This document shows, one piece after another, positions 51,185 to 59,203 of a stretch of 64,000 nt of DNA; within the stretch, counting starts at the first letter, position 1, and every line of letters starts with the position of its first letter. The notes under the pieces were generated by a model. That model was not told the DNA's origin. It did not search any database and saw nothing but the letters and a program-made list of their open reading frames with translations. Source of the stretch: SBAX01 sp964421865 (GTDB taxonomy: Bacteria > Planctomycetota > Phycisphaerae > UBA1845); assembly GCA_964421865.1 (NCBI GenBank), contig CAYQZH010000001.1, positions 9,208 through 73,207 on the forward strand. The letters are read 5' to 3'. The position numbers were made by a program, and so were the translations under genes.

Positions 51185-52357
51185 ATGTCAAGAAGAATGA
51201 CGATCATCACGCTACTGGGCTGCCTGGCTCAAGCAGGGAGCGCGGCCTTTGGCGGCGGCGGGAACGTCGCCGTCATCGACGACTTCGGCGGGGACGGGCA
51301 TCTACATTGCCAGTTCCTTGCCGATCACGGATACGCATGCAGCGTCTTTCCCAAGGAAGGGCCGACAGTGTCGCTCGATCCCTTCGACGTGGTCATCGAC
51401 ACGTCCCCGGATTGGTCCGACCCCACCGGCATGCTCGCCGACTTCATGCGCTCCGGCAAGACGGTGATCACCACGGGGATCGCCCCGTTCGCCCTGGGCA
51501 TTGACAGCAATCCCACCGTGCAGGCTTGGATCGGGGTCAATTCCGCGGCGGCGAGCGACGGGCCCTTGGTGACGGTTGCACGCGATCCGATCCTGGGCAG
51601 CATTCCTCCGGGAACCGTGCTCGTCGACTGCCAATTGTCCGTTTGCGGCGCGGTTACAGACACGTCCGGGCATAGCGGCGCCAAGATCCTCGCGCGCCTA
51701 CAAGGAGGTCCGGGTCCGATCGGGGTCATGCGCAACATTTGGGAAGGAGGGGTGTCCGTGTACATGACACGTATCATTGGCGGGGAGATCTTTCTCAACA
51801 GCGTGCGTGCGCGGGTGCTGACGATCCCGACTTTGAATGCGTGGGGGTTGCTTATCCTGGGCGTCGGTGTGGGTATAGCGGGCACGGTTGTGATTCGGCG
51901 TCGTGCTCCTCGTGCGTCGCGTCCCGGATCGCACTTGCCGCTCCTCCTAATGGGCGTGTGCCTTTTCGTCCCCATGGCGACCGTGGAAGCCGAGGTAACC
52001 TCCACTCAGGATGCCGGGGTGACCTATCTGCGGGTTGGTGGCGCTGAACCCTTTCACAGCACTGCCAAGACCGTCGTCAACCTGCGGTCGGTCGAGATTC
52101 CCGACTCCGTTGGGCTGCTCGTCCTTTGGAACGAAACCGATGGCAAGGGTTCGAGCGAGCCGTTTTACGCTATTAGTCTCGACGGAAAAAACGTCAACCA
52201 GGTGCGCGCGACTTCCTACGATCTGCTGCTTCGCTACGCCGGGTTCGACCCGGCGATCGAGGCCCCCGCCGTTCCCATGTCGCTGCTCGCGGCCACGTTT
52301 TCGACCGCGTCGCACGCGCTGACGCCCTGTTGCATTGGAACCCCATGTCCGCTATGA
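51185..52357 (+). CDS. Exported protein with internal IPTL-CTERM-like segment (truncated paralogue of the subtilisin gene)
   Basis: 390 residues from the ATG at 51185. Signal sequence (MTIITLLGCLAQAGSAAFGG), then a Rossmann-like domain (GNVAVIDDFGGDGHLHCQFL ... FDVVIDTSPDWSDPTGMLAD), then IPTLNAWGLLILG at 214 with a membrane helix and R-R-R, the pattern of IPTL-CTERM sorting tails. Instead of ending it continues with a second signal-like helix (LPLLLMGVCLFVPMATVEAE) and a short domain (GVTYLRVGGAEPFHSTAKTV). It aligns with residues 1-370 of the next gene and then diverges into 30 unrelated residues, so it is a truncated tandem duplicate. The two stretches that remain are about 80% or more identical in DNA. 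Confidence 0.78.
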   Translation: MSRRMTIITLLGCLAQAGSAAFGGGGNVAVIDDFGGDGHLHCQFLADHGYACSVFPKEGPTVSLDPFDVVIDTSPDWSDPTGMLADFMRSGKTVITTGIAPFALGIDSNPTVQAWIGVNSAAASDGPLVTVARDPILGSIPPGTVLVDCQLSVCGAVTDTSGHSGAKILARLQGGPGPIGVMRNIWEGGVSVYMTRIIGGEIFLNSVRARVLTIPTLNAWGLLILGVGVGIAGTVVIRRRAPRASRPGSHLPLLLMGVCLFVPMATVEAEVTSTQDAGVTYLRVGGAEPFHSTAKTVVNLRSVEIPDSVGLLVLWNETDGKGSSEPFYAISLDGKNVNQVRATSYDLLLRYAGFDPAIEAPAVPMSLLAATFSTASHALTPCCIGTPCPL

Positions 52358-52401
52358 TTCGCTTGTCTACGTCATCCGCTTTTCGCTAGGAGGTTTCAAT
52401 C

Positions 52402-55400
52402 ATGTTCAAGAGAACGCTGTTGTTAGTCACACTCGCCGTCTTCGCGGGCCCGACGGACGCGGCTCACGCCGGAGGGAAAAACGTGGCCATCATCGACAAC
52501 GGAGGCGGGTCCCCACTCACCGAGGGAGAGAGATGGCACCAATTCCTGACGGACCATGGGTACGCCTGCACCGTCTTTCCCAAGGACGGGCCGACGGGAC
52601 CGCTCGACCCGTTCGATGTCGTCATCGACATGTCCGTTGACTGGTCCGACCCCTCCGGCGCGTTGGTAAATTTTATGCGCGCGGGGAAGACTGTAGTAAC
52701 GGCAAAAAATGCCCCTTACGCGCTTGGGCTGACCGCGAATCCCACGGTCCAGGCTTGGATGGGCGCGAATGCCTCTGCGGGGGGCGGGGATGCCTTGGTC
52801 ACGGTGGCGCGCGATCCAATCCTCGGCGACATCCCCCCAGGAACCGAGATCACGAATTGCGCGGACTTCCCCTGCGGTGCGGTCGCGGACACCTCAGGGC
52901 ATCCCGGCGCCAAGGTTCTGGCGCGGTTGGAGGGAGGCGCAGGCAACGTGGCGATCATGCGCAACATTTGGGAGGGCGGCGTGTCAGTATACATAACGCA
53001 TTTCGTTGACCCTGGAACTCCCCTGAGTGAGGAAATCATCTCGAACGCCGTGCGGGCGCGCACGCTGACCATCCCGACCTTGAACGCATGGGCGCTCCTT
53101 GCCCTGGGCCTCGCTGTGGGCGTCGCAGGCGCGATTGTCATTCGGCGTCGTCGTTCTCATTGGGCAACGATTTCAATCTTGTTCGCCGTGTGCGTTTTCG
53201 CCGCCAGCCCAGCTGCGCGGGCGGAGGTGGGCTCGACCCAAGAGGGCGGGGTGACGAATTTGCGACTGGGCGACGCTGAGGGCTTTCACAGCACCGACAA
53301 GACCGTCGCCAACCTGCGGTCCGTACCAATCCCTGACTCCCCCGGGCTCGTCGTCCTTTGGAACGAGACCCACGCCAACGGACCGAGCGAACCGTTTTAC
53401 GCCATTGCTCTCGACGGAAAAAACGTCAACCAGGTCCGCGCCACCTCCTACGATCTGCTGCTTCGCTACGCTGGGTTCGATCCGGCGACCAAAGAGCCGA
53501 GCATCCCCATGGCGTTGACCGCGGACCCGGACGGTCAGCTTTACATCGTGCAGTTCGTGACCCAGCCCTTGTCCGCGTTCCGCCGCGCCGTAGAGACCCA
53601 AGGGGCCACCCTGCACAATTTCCTTCCCAACCATGCGTACATCGCCAGGGCGCCAGCGCAAGCTCGCGCTGCGGTTGCGGCCCTGCCCTTCGTTCGCGCC
53701 GTCGTGCCCTACCATCCCGGGTACAAGCTCGAGGAGTTTCTGCGCCACAATCTCGAACGCGCCGAGGAGTTCTATCCGTTGCGACGATACAATGTCCAGA
53801 TTTTCGAGCCGCGTCACAAGCCCATGGTGGCCGAAAGGATCAAAGCGCTCGGGGGCGTCGTCGACTCCCCGGACACCGGGAAGCACTTGCTGGCGGCCAC
53901 GCTCACTCCCGCCCAACTCTTGCAGGTCGCCCGGTTGGATGAGGTGCTGTTCATCGACCGTTGGAGCGAGATGACGCCGGACATGAACAACGTGCGAGCT
54001 ATTGGCGGGGCCAATACCATCGAGTTTTTCACGCCCGGCGCTTACCGGGGCACCGGCGTGCGCGGTGAAGTCTTCGACATCGGGTTCAACACCGAGCACG
54101 TCGATTTCGCCTCGGGCGATGCGTGTCTGCCCAGCACTCGCAGCCCACTCATCGAACATGGCGGTGCGGTGGGAACCGCCAATCACGGGGCGTCGACCTC
54201 CGGGATTATCTTTGGCAACGGGTCGGGTAACGCCACTGCCAAGGGTCTTCTGCCCTGCGGACAGGGGATCGTAGCCTGGACCGGCAATGTTGCGCTTTCC
54301 GGTGCGAGCCGATACCGCCATACATGCCAACTCGTCAAATCCGTCTGCTGTCCCACCAATCCCGTGGATCCCAATTGCCAGGAGGATCCCAATTCCCCTT
54401 ACGAGGCTGTGTTCCAGTCGACCAGCGCCGGAACCGCCGACACGACGGATTACACCACGTTTTCCTTTGACATGGATGATATGCTCTTCGACTTTGACCT
54501 CGTGCACTGCCAATCCCAAGGTAACTGCGGAGGCACCAGCGAGAGCGGTGACTGTCGGGCTTGTGGGGATTCCCGTTGTTCGCGCCCCCAAGCCTGGGGC
54601 AAGAACACCATTGCGGTCGGCGCGGTCAAGCACTACAACGACGCAAACAGTTTCCAATACAATTCGAATGACCGGTGGTGCAACCAGTATCAGGAACCGT
54701 CAAGCTGCGGGGTCTCTTGGTTTAGTTGTGCCAGCATCGGGCCCGCCGCAGACGGACGGATCAAGCCCGACCTGGTCGGGTTCTACGAATGCATCGATAC
54801 GGTGGGCTGGCCGGGAACCACGGACTACGCCACGGGTAACGCGGCGTTTGCCGGGACCAGCGCCGCCACCCCCATCGTCTGCGGTCACGTGGGACTGCTC
54901 ATGGAGATGTGGGCCGACGACAGCGACAATGACGGGAAGAACATTTTCGGCGTCCCCGTGGCGTCTTGCAATCCGACCGTTGAGAACTGCGTGTTCAAGC
55001 GCCGCCCGCACGCCAGCACGGCCAAGGCGGTGCTGGTCAACACGGCCAGGCAATACGACTGGGTCAACGGACCGTACGCTAATCACGATATCGGCCGCTT
55101 CAAGCAAGGCTGGGGATTCCCCGGCGTCCAGAACCTTTACGATTTGCGCAGCAAGATGATGATCATCAATGAGACCTGTGTTCTCCCCCAGTTCGGCAGT
55201 TTGGGGGTCACCGTAAAGGTCTACGCGGGCGAGCCGGCGCTGAAAGCGACGCTGGTTTATAAGGATCCTCCGGGCACAACGTCCTCGACGATGCACCGCA
55301 TCAATGACCTTAACCTCTACGTGGCTGGGCCATCCCGCGTGAACTCCTACTGGGGTAATCGCGGGCTTTCGTCGGGGGTTTGGTCTACCTCCGGCGGAAC

Positions 55401-55689
55401 GGCGGATGCCTTGAACACGGTGGAAAACGTATTCGTGCAGAACCCCGAACCCGGGCTTTGGACGGTCTTGGTCTACGCGTCGGACGTCAACCAAGACGGG
55501 CACGTGCAAACGCCCGGCGAGCCTTACGACGTCGACTTCGCCGTGGTGGTCAGCGGCGTCCAGCCGTTTGGAGACTGTCACTTTCCGGGAGGCGCGTATT
55601 TCGTCACGGACCGTGCCGATTGCCTGGCTCAATCCGGCACCTACGATGGCGACATTGTTTCCTGCGATCCCTGCCCAACGTGCTATTAG
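52402..55689 (+). CDS. Subtilisin-like (S8) protease with N-terminal domain and internal IPTL-CTERM-like segment
   Basis: 1095 residues; AGGAGG (52389-52394) about seven bases before the ATG. The N-terminal 260 residues match the gene upstream: signal, Rossmann-like domain (KNVAIIDNGGGSPLTEGERW), IPTLNAW at 224-230 with helix and R-R-R-R, followed by a second signal-like helix. Next comes an inhibitor/propeptide-like region (LTPAQLLQVARLDEVLFIDR) and an S8 domain with Asp559 (EVFDIGFNTEHVDF), His595 (ANHGASTSGIIFG) and Ser820 (FAGTSAATPIVCGHVGLLME). A C-terminal beta-domain (LKATLVYKDPPGTT, DLNLYVAGPSRVN) is like the P/proprotein-convertase domains of secreted S8 enzymes. Cys-rich end (CDPCPTCY). 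Probably a surface-anchored protease; the internal anchor motif is unusual. Confidence 0.9.
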   Translation: MFKRTLLLVTLAVFAGPTDAAHAGGKNVAIIDNGGGSPLTEGERWHQFLTDHGYACTVFPKDGPTGPLDPFDVVIDMSVDWSDPSGALVNFMRAGKTVVTAKNAPYALGLTANPTVQAWMGANASAGGGDALVTVARDPILGDIPPGTEITNCADFPCGAVADTSGHPGAKVLARLEGGAGNVAIMRNIWEGGVSVYITHFVDPGTPLSEEIISNAVRARTLTIPTLNAWALLALGLAVGVAGAIVIRRRRSHWATISILFAVCVFAASPAARAEVGSTQEGGVTNLRLGDAEGFHSTDKTVANLRSVPIPDSPGLVVLWNETHANGPSEPFYAIALDGKNVNQVRATSYDLLLRYAGFDPATKEPSIPMALTADPDGQLYIVQFVTQPLSAFRRAVETQGATLHNFLPNHAYIARAPAQARAAVAALPFVRAVVPYHPGYKLEEFLRHNLERAEEFYPLRRYNVQIFEPRHKPMVAERIKALGGVVDSPDTGKHLLAATLTPAQLLQVARLDEVLFIDRWSEMTPDMNNVRAIGGANTIEFFTPGAYRGTGVRGEVFDIGFNTEHVDFASGDACLPSTRSPLIEHGGAVGTANHGASTSGIIFGNGSGNATAKGLLPCGQGIVAWTGNVALSGASRYRHTCQLVKSVCCPTNPVDPNCQEDPNSPYEAVFQSTSAGTADTTDYTTFSFDMDDMLFDFDLVHCQSQGNCGGTSESGDCRACGDSRCSRPQAWGKNTIAVGAVKHYNDANSFQYNSNDRWCNQYQEPSSCGVSWFSCASIGPAADGRIKPDLVGFYECIDTVGWPGTTDYATGNAAFAGTSAATPIVCGHVGLLMEMWADDSDNDGKNIFGVPVASCNPTVENCVFKRRPHASTAKAVLVNTARQYDWVNGPYANHDIGRFKQGWGFPGVQNLYDLRSKMMIINETCVLPQFGSLGVTVKVYAGEPALKATLVYKDPPGTTSSTMHRINDLNLYVAGPSRVNSYWGNRGLSSGVWSTSGGTADALNTVENVFVQNPEPGLWTVLVYASDVNQDGHVQTPGEPYDVDFAVVVSGVQPFGDCHFPGGAYFVTDRADCLAQSGTYDGDIVSCDPCPTCY

Positions 55690-55767
55690 CAAGTGCGCGG
55701 GGATAGTGCATCGCGCGCTCGGTCCGGCACGTTTTCCGGTGAGAATACGATCTACACCGAACCGTGA

Positions 55768-58704
55768 TCAGTCGTTCCGCAGGCGGGTGGTGTTGGCCAG
55801 GCCGGTGAAGCGGCGGGAGCCCAGAGCGGCCTGGGGCAACCCTTCGGGCCAAAGACTCACGGAGACGCCGAAGTCGTCCTTGGCCTGGTCCAGCTCAAAA
55901 GAGATCGCCCCGTACCACCGCGGGAACTTGCGGATGAACGCCAGGGTGAAATCCAACGTCCGACCGCGGTCCAGGTCAAACAGCTCGCGCACGGCGAGGG
56001 TGTGTTTCTCGGTGAGACGATAGTTCATGTCGAAGCCGAGCAGGTTCGATTCGCTCTGGTCGATGAAGCGGTATCCGATGAGGTAGCTGAACCGCGGGGT
56101 CCGCTCGACGGCGAGGGAGACGTTGAGGACGTCGACTTGGCCGTCGTTCAGGTCATAGTTCGTCTCGCTGAGCAGCGCAGTGCGGTCGTTGATCCGCCAA
56201 ATCGTCGAGGAATTGACGTAGTTGTGGGAGATGCTGTCTTCCGGACGGGTGAAGGAGGTGTAACCGTTCGTGGTTTCATCGCCCTCGGCGTCGTTGAACA
56301 CGCCCAGTTCCAGATCGTGGGTGAAGACGTCCACCACGCGGCGATTGTCGCCGTCCCCGCGCTTGGTTTGCCACCGCTGACGGACGCCCAGCGCGGCGCC
56401 GTCCGTGCCGGCGATTTTTTCGACGGTTTCGTCGAACGGAAATAGCTCGTCCTTATCGCGGTCGGTCTCCGAGGCCCACGCGGTGATCGTGGGCTTGATG
56501 ATGTGGCGGATGCCGTCCACGTCGAACATGGGGGAGCGCACGTCGGGATAGACCCGTGTGAAGTACAGGCTGCCGCGAACGCCGACGCTGCCGAATCCGC
56601 GAGTGAGTCCACCTTCGTCGGGCGATTCACTCCAAGTCGTGCCGCGTCCGACCACAAAGGGCACGAAACGCAGCGGTCCGACGTCCACCGGTAGCTCCAC
56701 TTCTTGGCGGGTATCGGCGCGGGCGGTCGACCCGGAGCTGATCGCTCGCCCATCGCGGAGCAGTTCGCGGAAGGTCTGATCCGCGGCGCGGTAGCGGACC
56801 ATGCCCGCGCGGTTTTCGCTGAACCAGGCGCCGCCGTCGCCGAGCGATTCGCCGGCGAGGTGCAAGCTGAAATCCGGGAACCGCTCGGTCTGCGTGGTGA
56901 AGTCGAGGATTCGAGCTTGCAAGGCCGCCGTGAAGGCCCAGTTCTCGCGTTGTTTCTTCAGGTAGAGAAGCGTCTCCTGCTCCTTTCCAGTGTCGAACTC
57001 CGGCTCAAAGAACTGTTCGAGGAAGTTCCGGTCGCTCAGATACGACAACTCAAGCGAAATCTGCCAGTCATCTTCGAAGTATTGGCGGTGTCGAAAGAGA
57101 AGCCGACCGCGAACATCCGGCGCGGGGATATTTTCACGCTCGTTTCCGAGGTCGTCCTCGCCTCCGTCCGAAAGCAGATAAGTTCGCAGCAGCCCGAAAT
57201 ACCGATCGCGCTGATAGTCCGCGTCGACGCCGATGGCCGGACCACGTTCCGAAAAATAGTCCAGGCTCAACGTCGAGTCGAATCCCTCAGGCGTCTGCAA
57301 CCCCAACAGGTTGAACAGGTGCCACTTGGTCTCGAGCTCGAATCCGAAGTCGTCGCTGAATCCGGTGCGGAGGCTCTTGATGGCCGTCTCACTGGTTTCG
57401 ACATTGCCGCGAATAAAGGGCCAATAGGCGATGGGGTGGCCGCTGACGTTGAGCGTGGCGTCCTTGATCCGAAAGCTGCCGGCGCGGATGCCGGCCTGTC
57501 GTTCGCCGGGTTCCGGCGGCGTACGGTTGATGAGGTCCACTCGGCTGGCGCCGATGTGATAGTGCGGGGTGTGGAACTCGCTGGTGGTGAGGACGGCATC
57601 CTCGGCGGTGAACTCGTTGGCGGAGAGCTGCCGGATCTCCGACGCGCGAACGTAGAGCGGAACATTGCGCTGGACGAGCGTCGTCCGCACCACCGCGTCC
57701 AGGATCAAAGCGCGATCCTGGAGGAAATCGTAATACAGCCGCGAGGCGCGGATGGCGTTGAGCCCCTGAGACAACTGCACGTCACCTTCAAGGTACGCAG
57801 CCTCCACTTCGACGTCGCCGAAGCCCGTGGACATGAGTTGACGATCGGGGGAATCCGTACGCTCTTTTTTTGCCGTCGAACCTCGCTTCACGTCGCCGCC
57901 TAGACCGGCGGGCTCCGCACCCTCCGCACCGGGCAAGCCCTTCCCCGGGGGCAGGAAGACGACCACCGAGTCGGCCTGAATCTCCAGATAGTCGCCGGCG
58001 CTGGGCACGCCCCGGGCCAGGTAGACCCCGCCGATCATCGTCATGACCTGCCGACCGTCGTCGGTCTTGGACATGGTCATCTCGCCGCGGGATTGAAAAT
58101 GGATGATCGGGCGCGGCGCGGGCTTTTCGGGTTTGGCCCCCAGGCCGGACGGGTCGAAAACACGCAGCGACACCTCCTCGTCTTTGCCCGGCAGTTTTCC
58201 GGCGGCGAAGGCCTGTCGGATGGTGTTGCCCTCGCGGTAGACCTGGGTGTCGGCGGAGGACTGCATGGCCACATCGTCGGCGTGGGTGGTGATCTCGGCG
58301 AACGTGCTCAAGGTCACGAACAGGGCCGGACCGGTGGTCAACGTGCCGCCGGTTTCGTCTACTTCCGCGTCACGCCACAGAAGAACCTGGAGGCGGCGGT
58401 AGGGTCGGTCCTCGTGACGGCGATTGTCCATCCAGACCACGGCTTCTTTGCTGCGAAGCTTTTGGGGTTCCCGTTCGCCGACGGTGAGTACGAAGTCCCC
58501 GATGAAATGGAGGGCGTCGGTGCCGTCATCGTCCTTGAAGACGTAGACCAGTTCGCCGTTGAGCTGGACGGGGAACTCGGTGATGCCGCTGGGGAGCAGG
58601 GGTTGTTCGATGCGGTCGGCGAGCGGCGCGGGCTGCTGCCCGTACGCGGCGGCGCCGAGACAGCATAGTACGGCCAGCCGACCGATCCGAGGCCGCGTCC
58701 ACAT
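55768..58704 (-). CDS. lptD: LPS-assembly outer-membrane protein LptD (OstA)
   Basis: 978 residues, larger than the E. coli protein. Signal sequence (IGRLAVLCCLGAAAYGQ), an N-terminal OstA/LptA-like domain (residues 60-390: YLEGDVQLSQGLNAIRASRL, YYDFLQDRALILDAVVRT) and a C-terminal beta-barrel domain with the LptD core (FRIKDATLNVSGHPIAYWPF, GFELETKWHLFNLLG, LSLDYFSERGPAIGVD) and a late RHIIKPTITAW strand. LptD inserts LPS in the outer leaflet, so the cell has a true outer membrane. Preceded by a strong promoter at 58816-58843 and a hairpin in the leader. The neighbouring plus-strand protease gene is convergent, 78 bases away. Confidence 0.92.
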   Translation of the reverse strand: MWTRPRIGRLAVLCCLGAAAYGQQPAPLADRIEQPLLPSGITEFPVQLNGELVYVFKDDDGTDALHFIGDFVLTVGEREPQKLRSKEAVVWMDNRRHEDRPYRRLQVLLWRDAEVDETGGTLTTGPALFVTLSTFAEITTHADDVAMQSSADTQVYREGNTIRQAFAAGKLPGKDEEVSLRVFDPSGLGAKPEKPAPRPIIHFQSRGEMTMSKTDDGRQVMTMIGGVYLARGVPSAGDYLEIQADSVVVFLPPGKGLPGAEGAEPAGLGGDVKRGSTAKKERTDSPDRQLMSTGFGDVEVEAAYLEGDVQLSQGLNAIRASRLYYDFLQDRALILDAVVRTTLVQRNVPLYVRASEIRQLSANEFTAEDAVLTTSEFHTPHYHIGASRVDLINRTPPEPGERQAGIRAGSFRIKDATLNVSGHPIAYWPFIRGNVETSETAIKSLRTGFSDDFGFELETKWHLFNLLGLQTPEGFDSTLSLDYFSERGPAIGVDADYQRDRYFGLLRTYLLSDGGEDDLGNERENIPAPDVRGRLLFRHRQYFEDDWQISLELSYLSDRNFLEQFFEPEFDTGKEQETLLYLKKQRENWAFTAALQARILDFTTQTERFPDFSLHLAGESLGDGGAWFSENRAGMVRYRAADQTFRELLRDGRAISSGSTARADTRQEVELPVDVGPLRFVPFVVGRGTTWSESPDEGGLTRGFGSVGVRGSLYFTRVYPDVRSPMFDVDGIRHIIKPTITAWASETDRDKDELFPFDETVEKIAGTDGAALGVRQRWQTKRGDGDNRRVVDVFTHDLELGVFNDAEGDETTNGYTSFTRPEDSISHNYVNSSTIWRINDRTALLSETNYDLNDGQVDVLNVSLAVERTPRFSYLIGYRFIDQSESNLLGFDMNYRLTEKHTLAVRELFDLDRGRTLDFTLAFIRKFPRWYGAISFELDQAKDDFGVSVSLWPEGLPQAALGSRRFTGLANTTRLRND

Positions 58705-58784
58705 TCAGGATTGGACCCAAAAAGGAGAGGGTCAATCACGGGACGACGCGAAGGTTCCGCGCCTCGTCCGCCGCCGTCCCGCTG

Positions 58785-58806
58785 GTGCGAGAAGCCATTC
58801 TCGCAC
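58785..58806 (-). promoter_or_regulatory. Hairpin at the 5' end of the lptD leader
   Basis: GTGCGAGAA (58785-58793) and TTCTCGCAC (58798-58806) form a perfect 9-bp stem with a 4-base loop. The predicted transcription start is about 58809, so the hairpin would be the very first structure of the lptD mRNA and could protect it or bind a regulator. Confidence 0.5.
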
Positions 58807-58815
58807 CAAAGGGGC

Positions 58816-58843
58816 AGTATAGGCGGCCGGTCGCGCGTGTCAA
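58816..58843 (-). promoter_or_regulatory. Sigma-70 promoter of lptD
   Basis: On minus a perfect TTGACA (58838-58843) is 16 bases before TATACT (58816-58821, 5/6). It is the best promoter in the window and is correctly placed, with a leader of about 105 bases to the lptD start. Confidence 0.7.
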
Positions 58844-59041
58844 TTGAACGGGGCAGGAAGGACCGGCGAACGGGCTTTTTCGGGTGCCGGGGATCCCGGC
58901 GCGCCGGGGTCTGCCCGCGCAGGTCGCCTGAAACGCCGAAAAGGGGGTGTCATTCCCGACCCCGCGGCAGAAAAGGCAATAACTTGAAAAAAAGTTATCG
59001 GGGGGCTTTCCCGGGGCTTGACGTTGTGGTATCATACGAAC

Positions 59042-59192
59042 GCTACAAGCGGGCGGTTTCGGCGGCGTTTATCGGTTCTACACTTTGGCGTAGGCGATCC
59101 GCGTCGCGCCCGTGGCAAACAGTTTACTCGCCGTCCAATCCCCCATTGGACGGTTCCCTAAGGCCCGGTTCACCCCACCGGGCCGCTTTTTT
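59042..59192 (+). ncRNA. Candidate small RNA between lptD and DUF3352-like gene
   Basis: A plus-strand unit between two minus-strand genes. It begins after GTGGTATCAT (59026-59035), an extended -10, with TTGACG just before it (59018-59023), and runs to an intrinsic terminator at 59162-59192. A second hairpin CGTCCAAT/ATTGGACG lies at 59132-59152. No protein gene on plus feeds the terminator, so it should end a small transcript of about 150 bases. It does not carry the conserved SRP RNA or tmRNA motifs. A 6S-like role is not excluded. Confidence 0.5.
59162..59192 (+). terminator. Intrinsic terminator of the candidate small RNA
   Basis: GGCCCGGT (59162-59169), a 7-base loop, ACCGGGCC (59177-59184), then GC and T6 (59187-59192). 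A perfect 8-bp GC-rich stem with a T run; on minus there is no T run on the other side, so it works in the plus direction only. Confidence 0.8.
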
Positions 59193-59203
59193 GCGCGGGC
59201 GGC

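Larger units (their letters stand above)
58705..59203. other. Intergenic region between lptD and the DUF3352-like gene
   Basis: About 500 bases without a convincing protein gene. It holds the lptD promoter and leader, an AT-rich AATAACTT/AAGTTATT hairpin at about 58978-58997, and a candidate plus-strand small RNA (59042-59192) with its terminator. The frames that cross it are Arg/Gly/Pro-rich. Confidence 0.55.

Noticed and set aside
59042..59192. SRP (4.5S) RNA identity for the candidate small RNA
   Set aside because: The conserved GGUCAGG...GGAAGGAAGCAGCC tetraloop region is absent.
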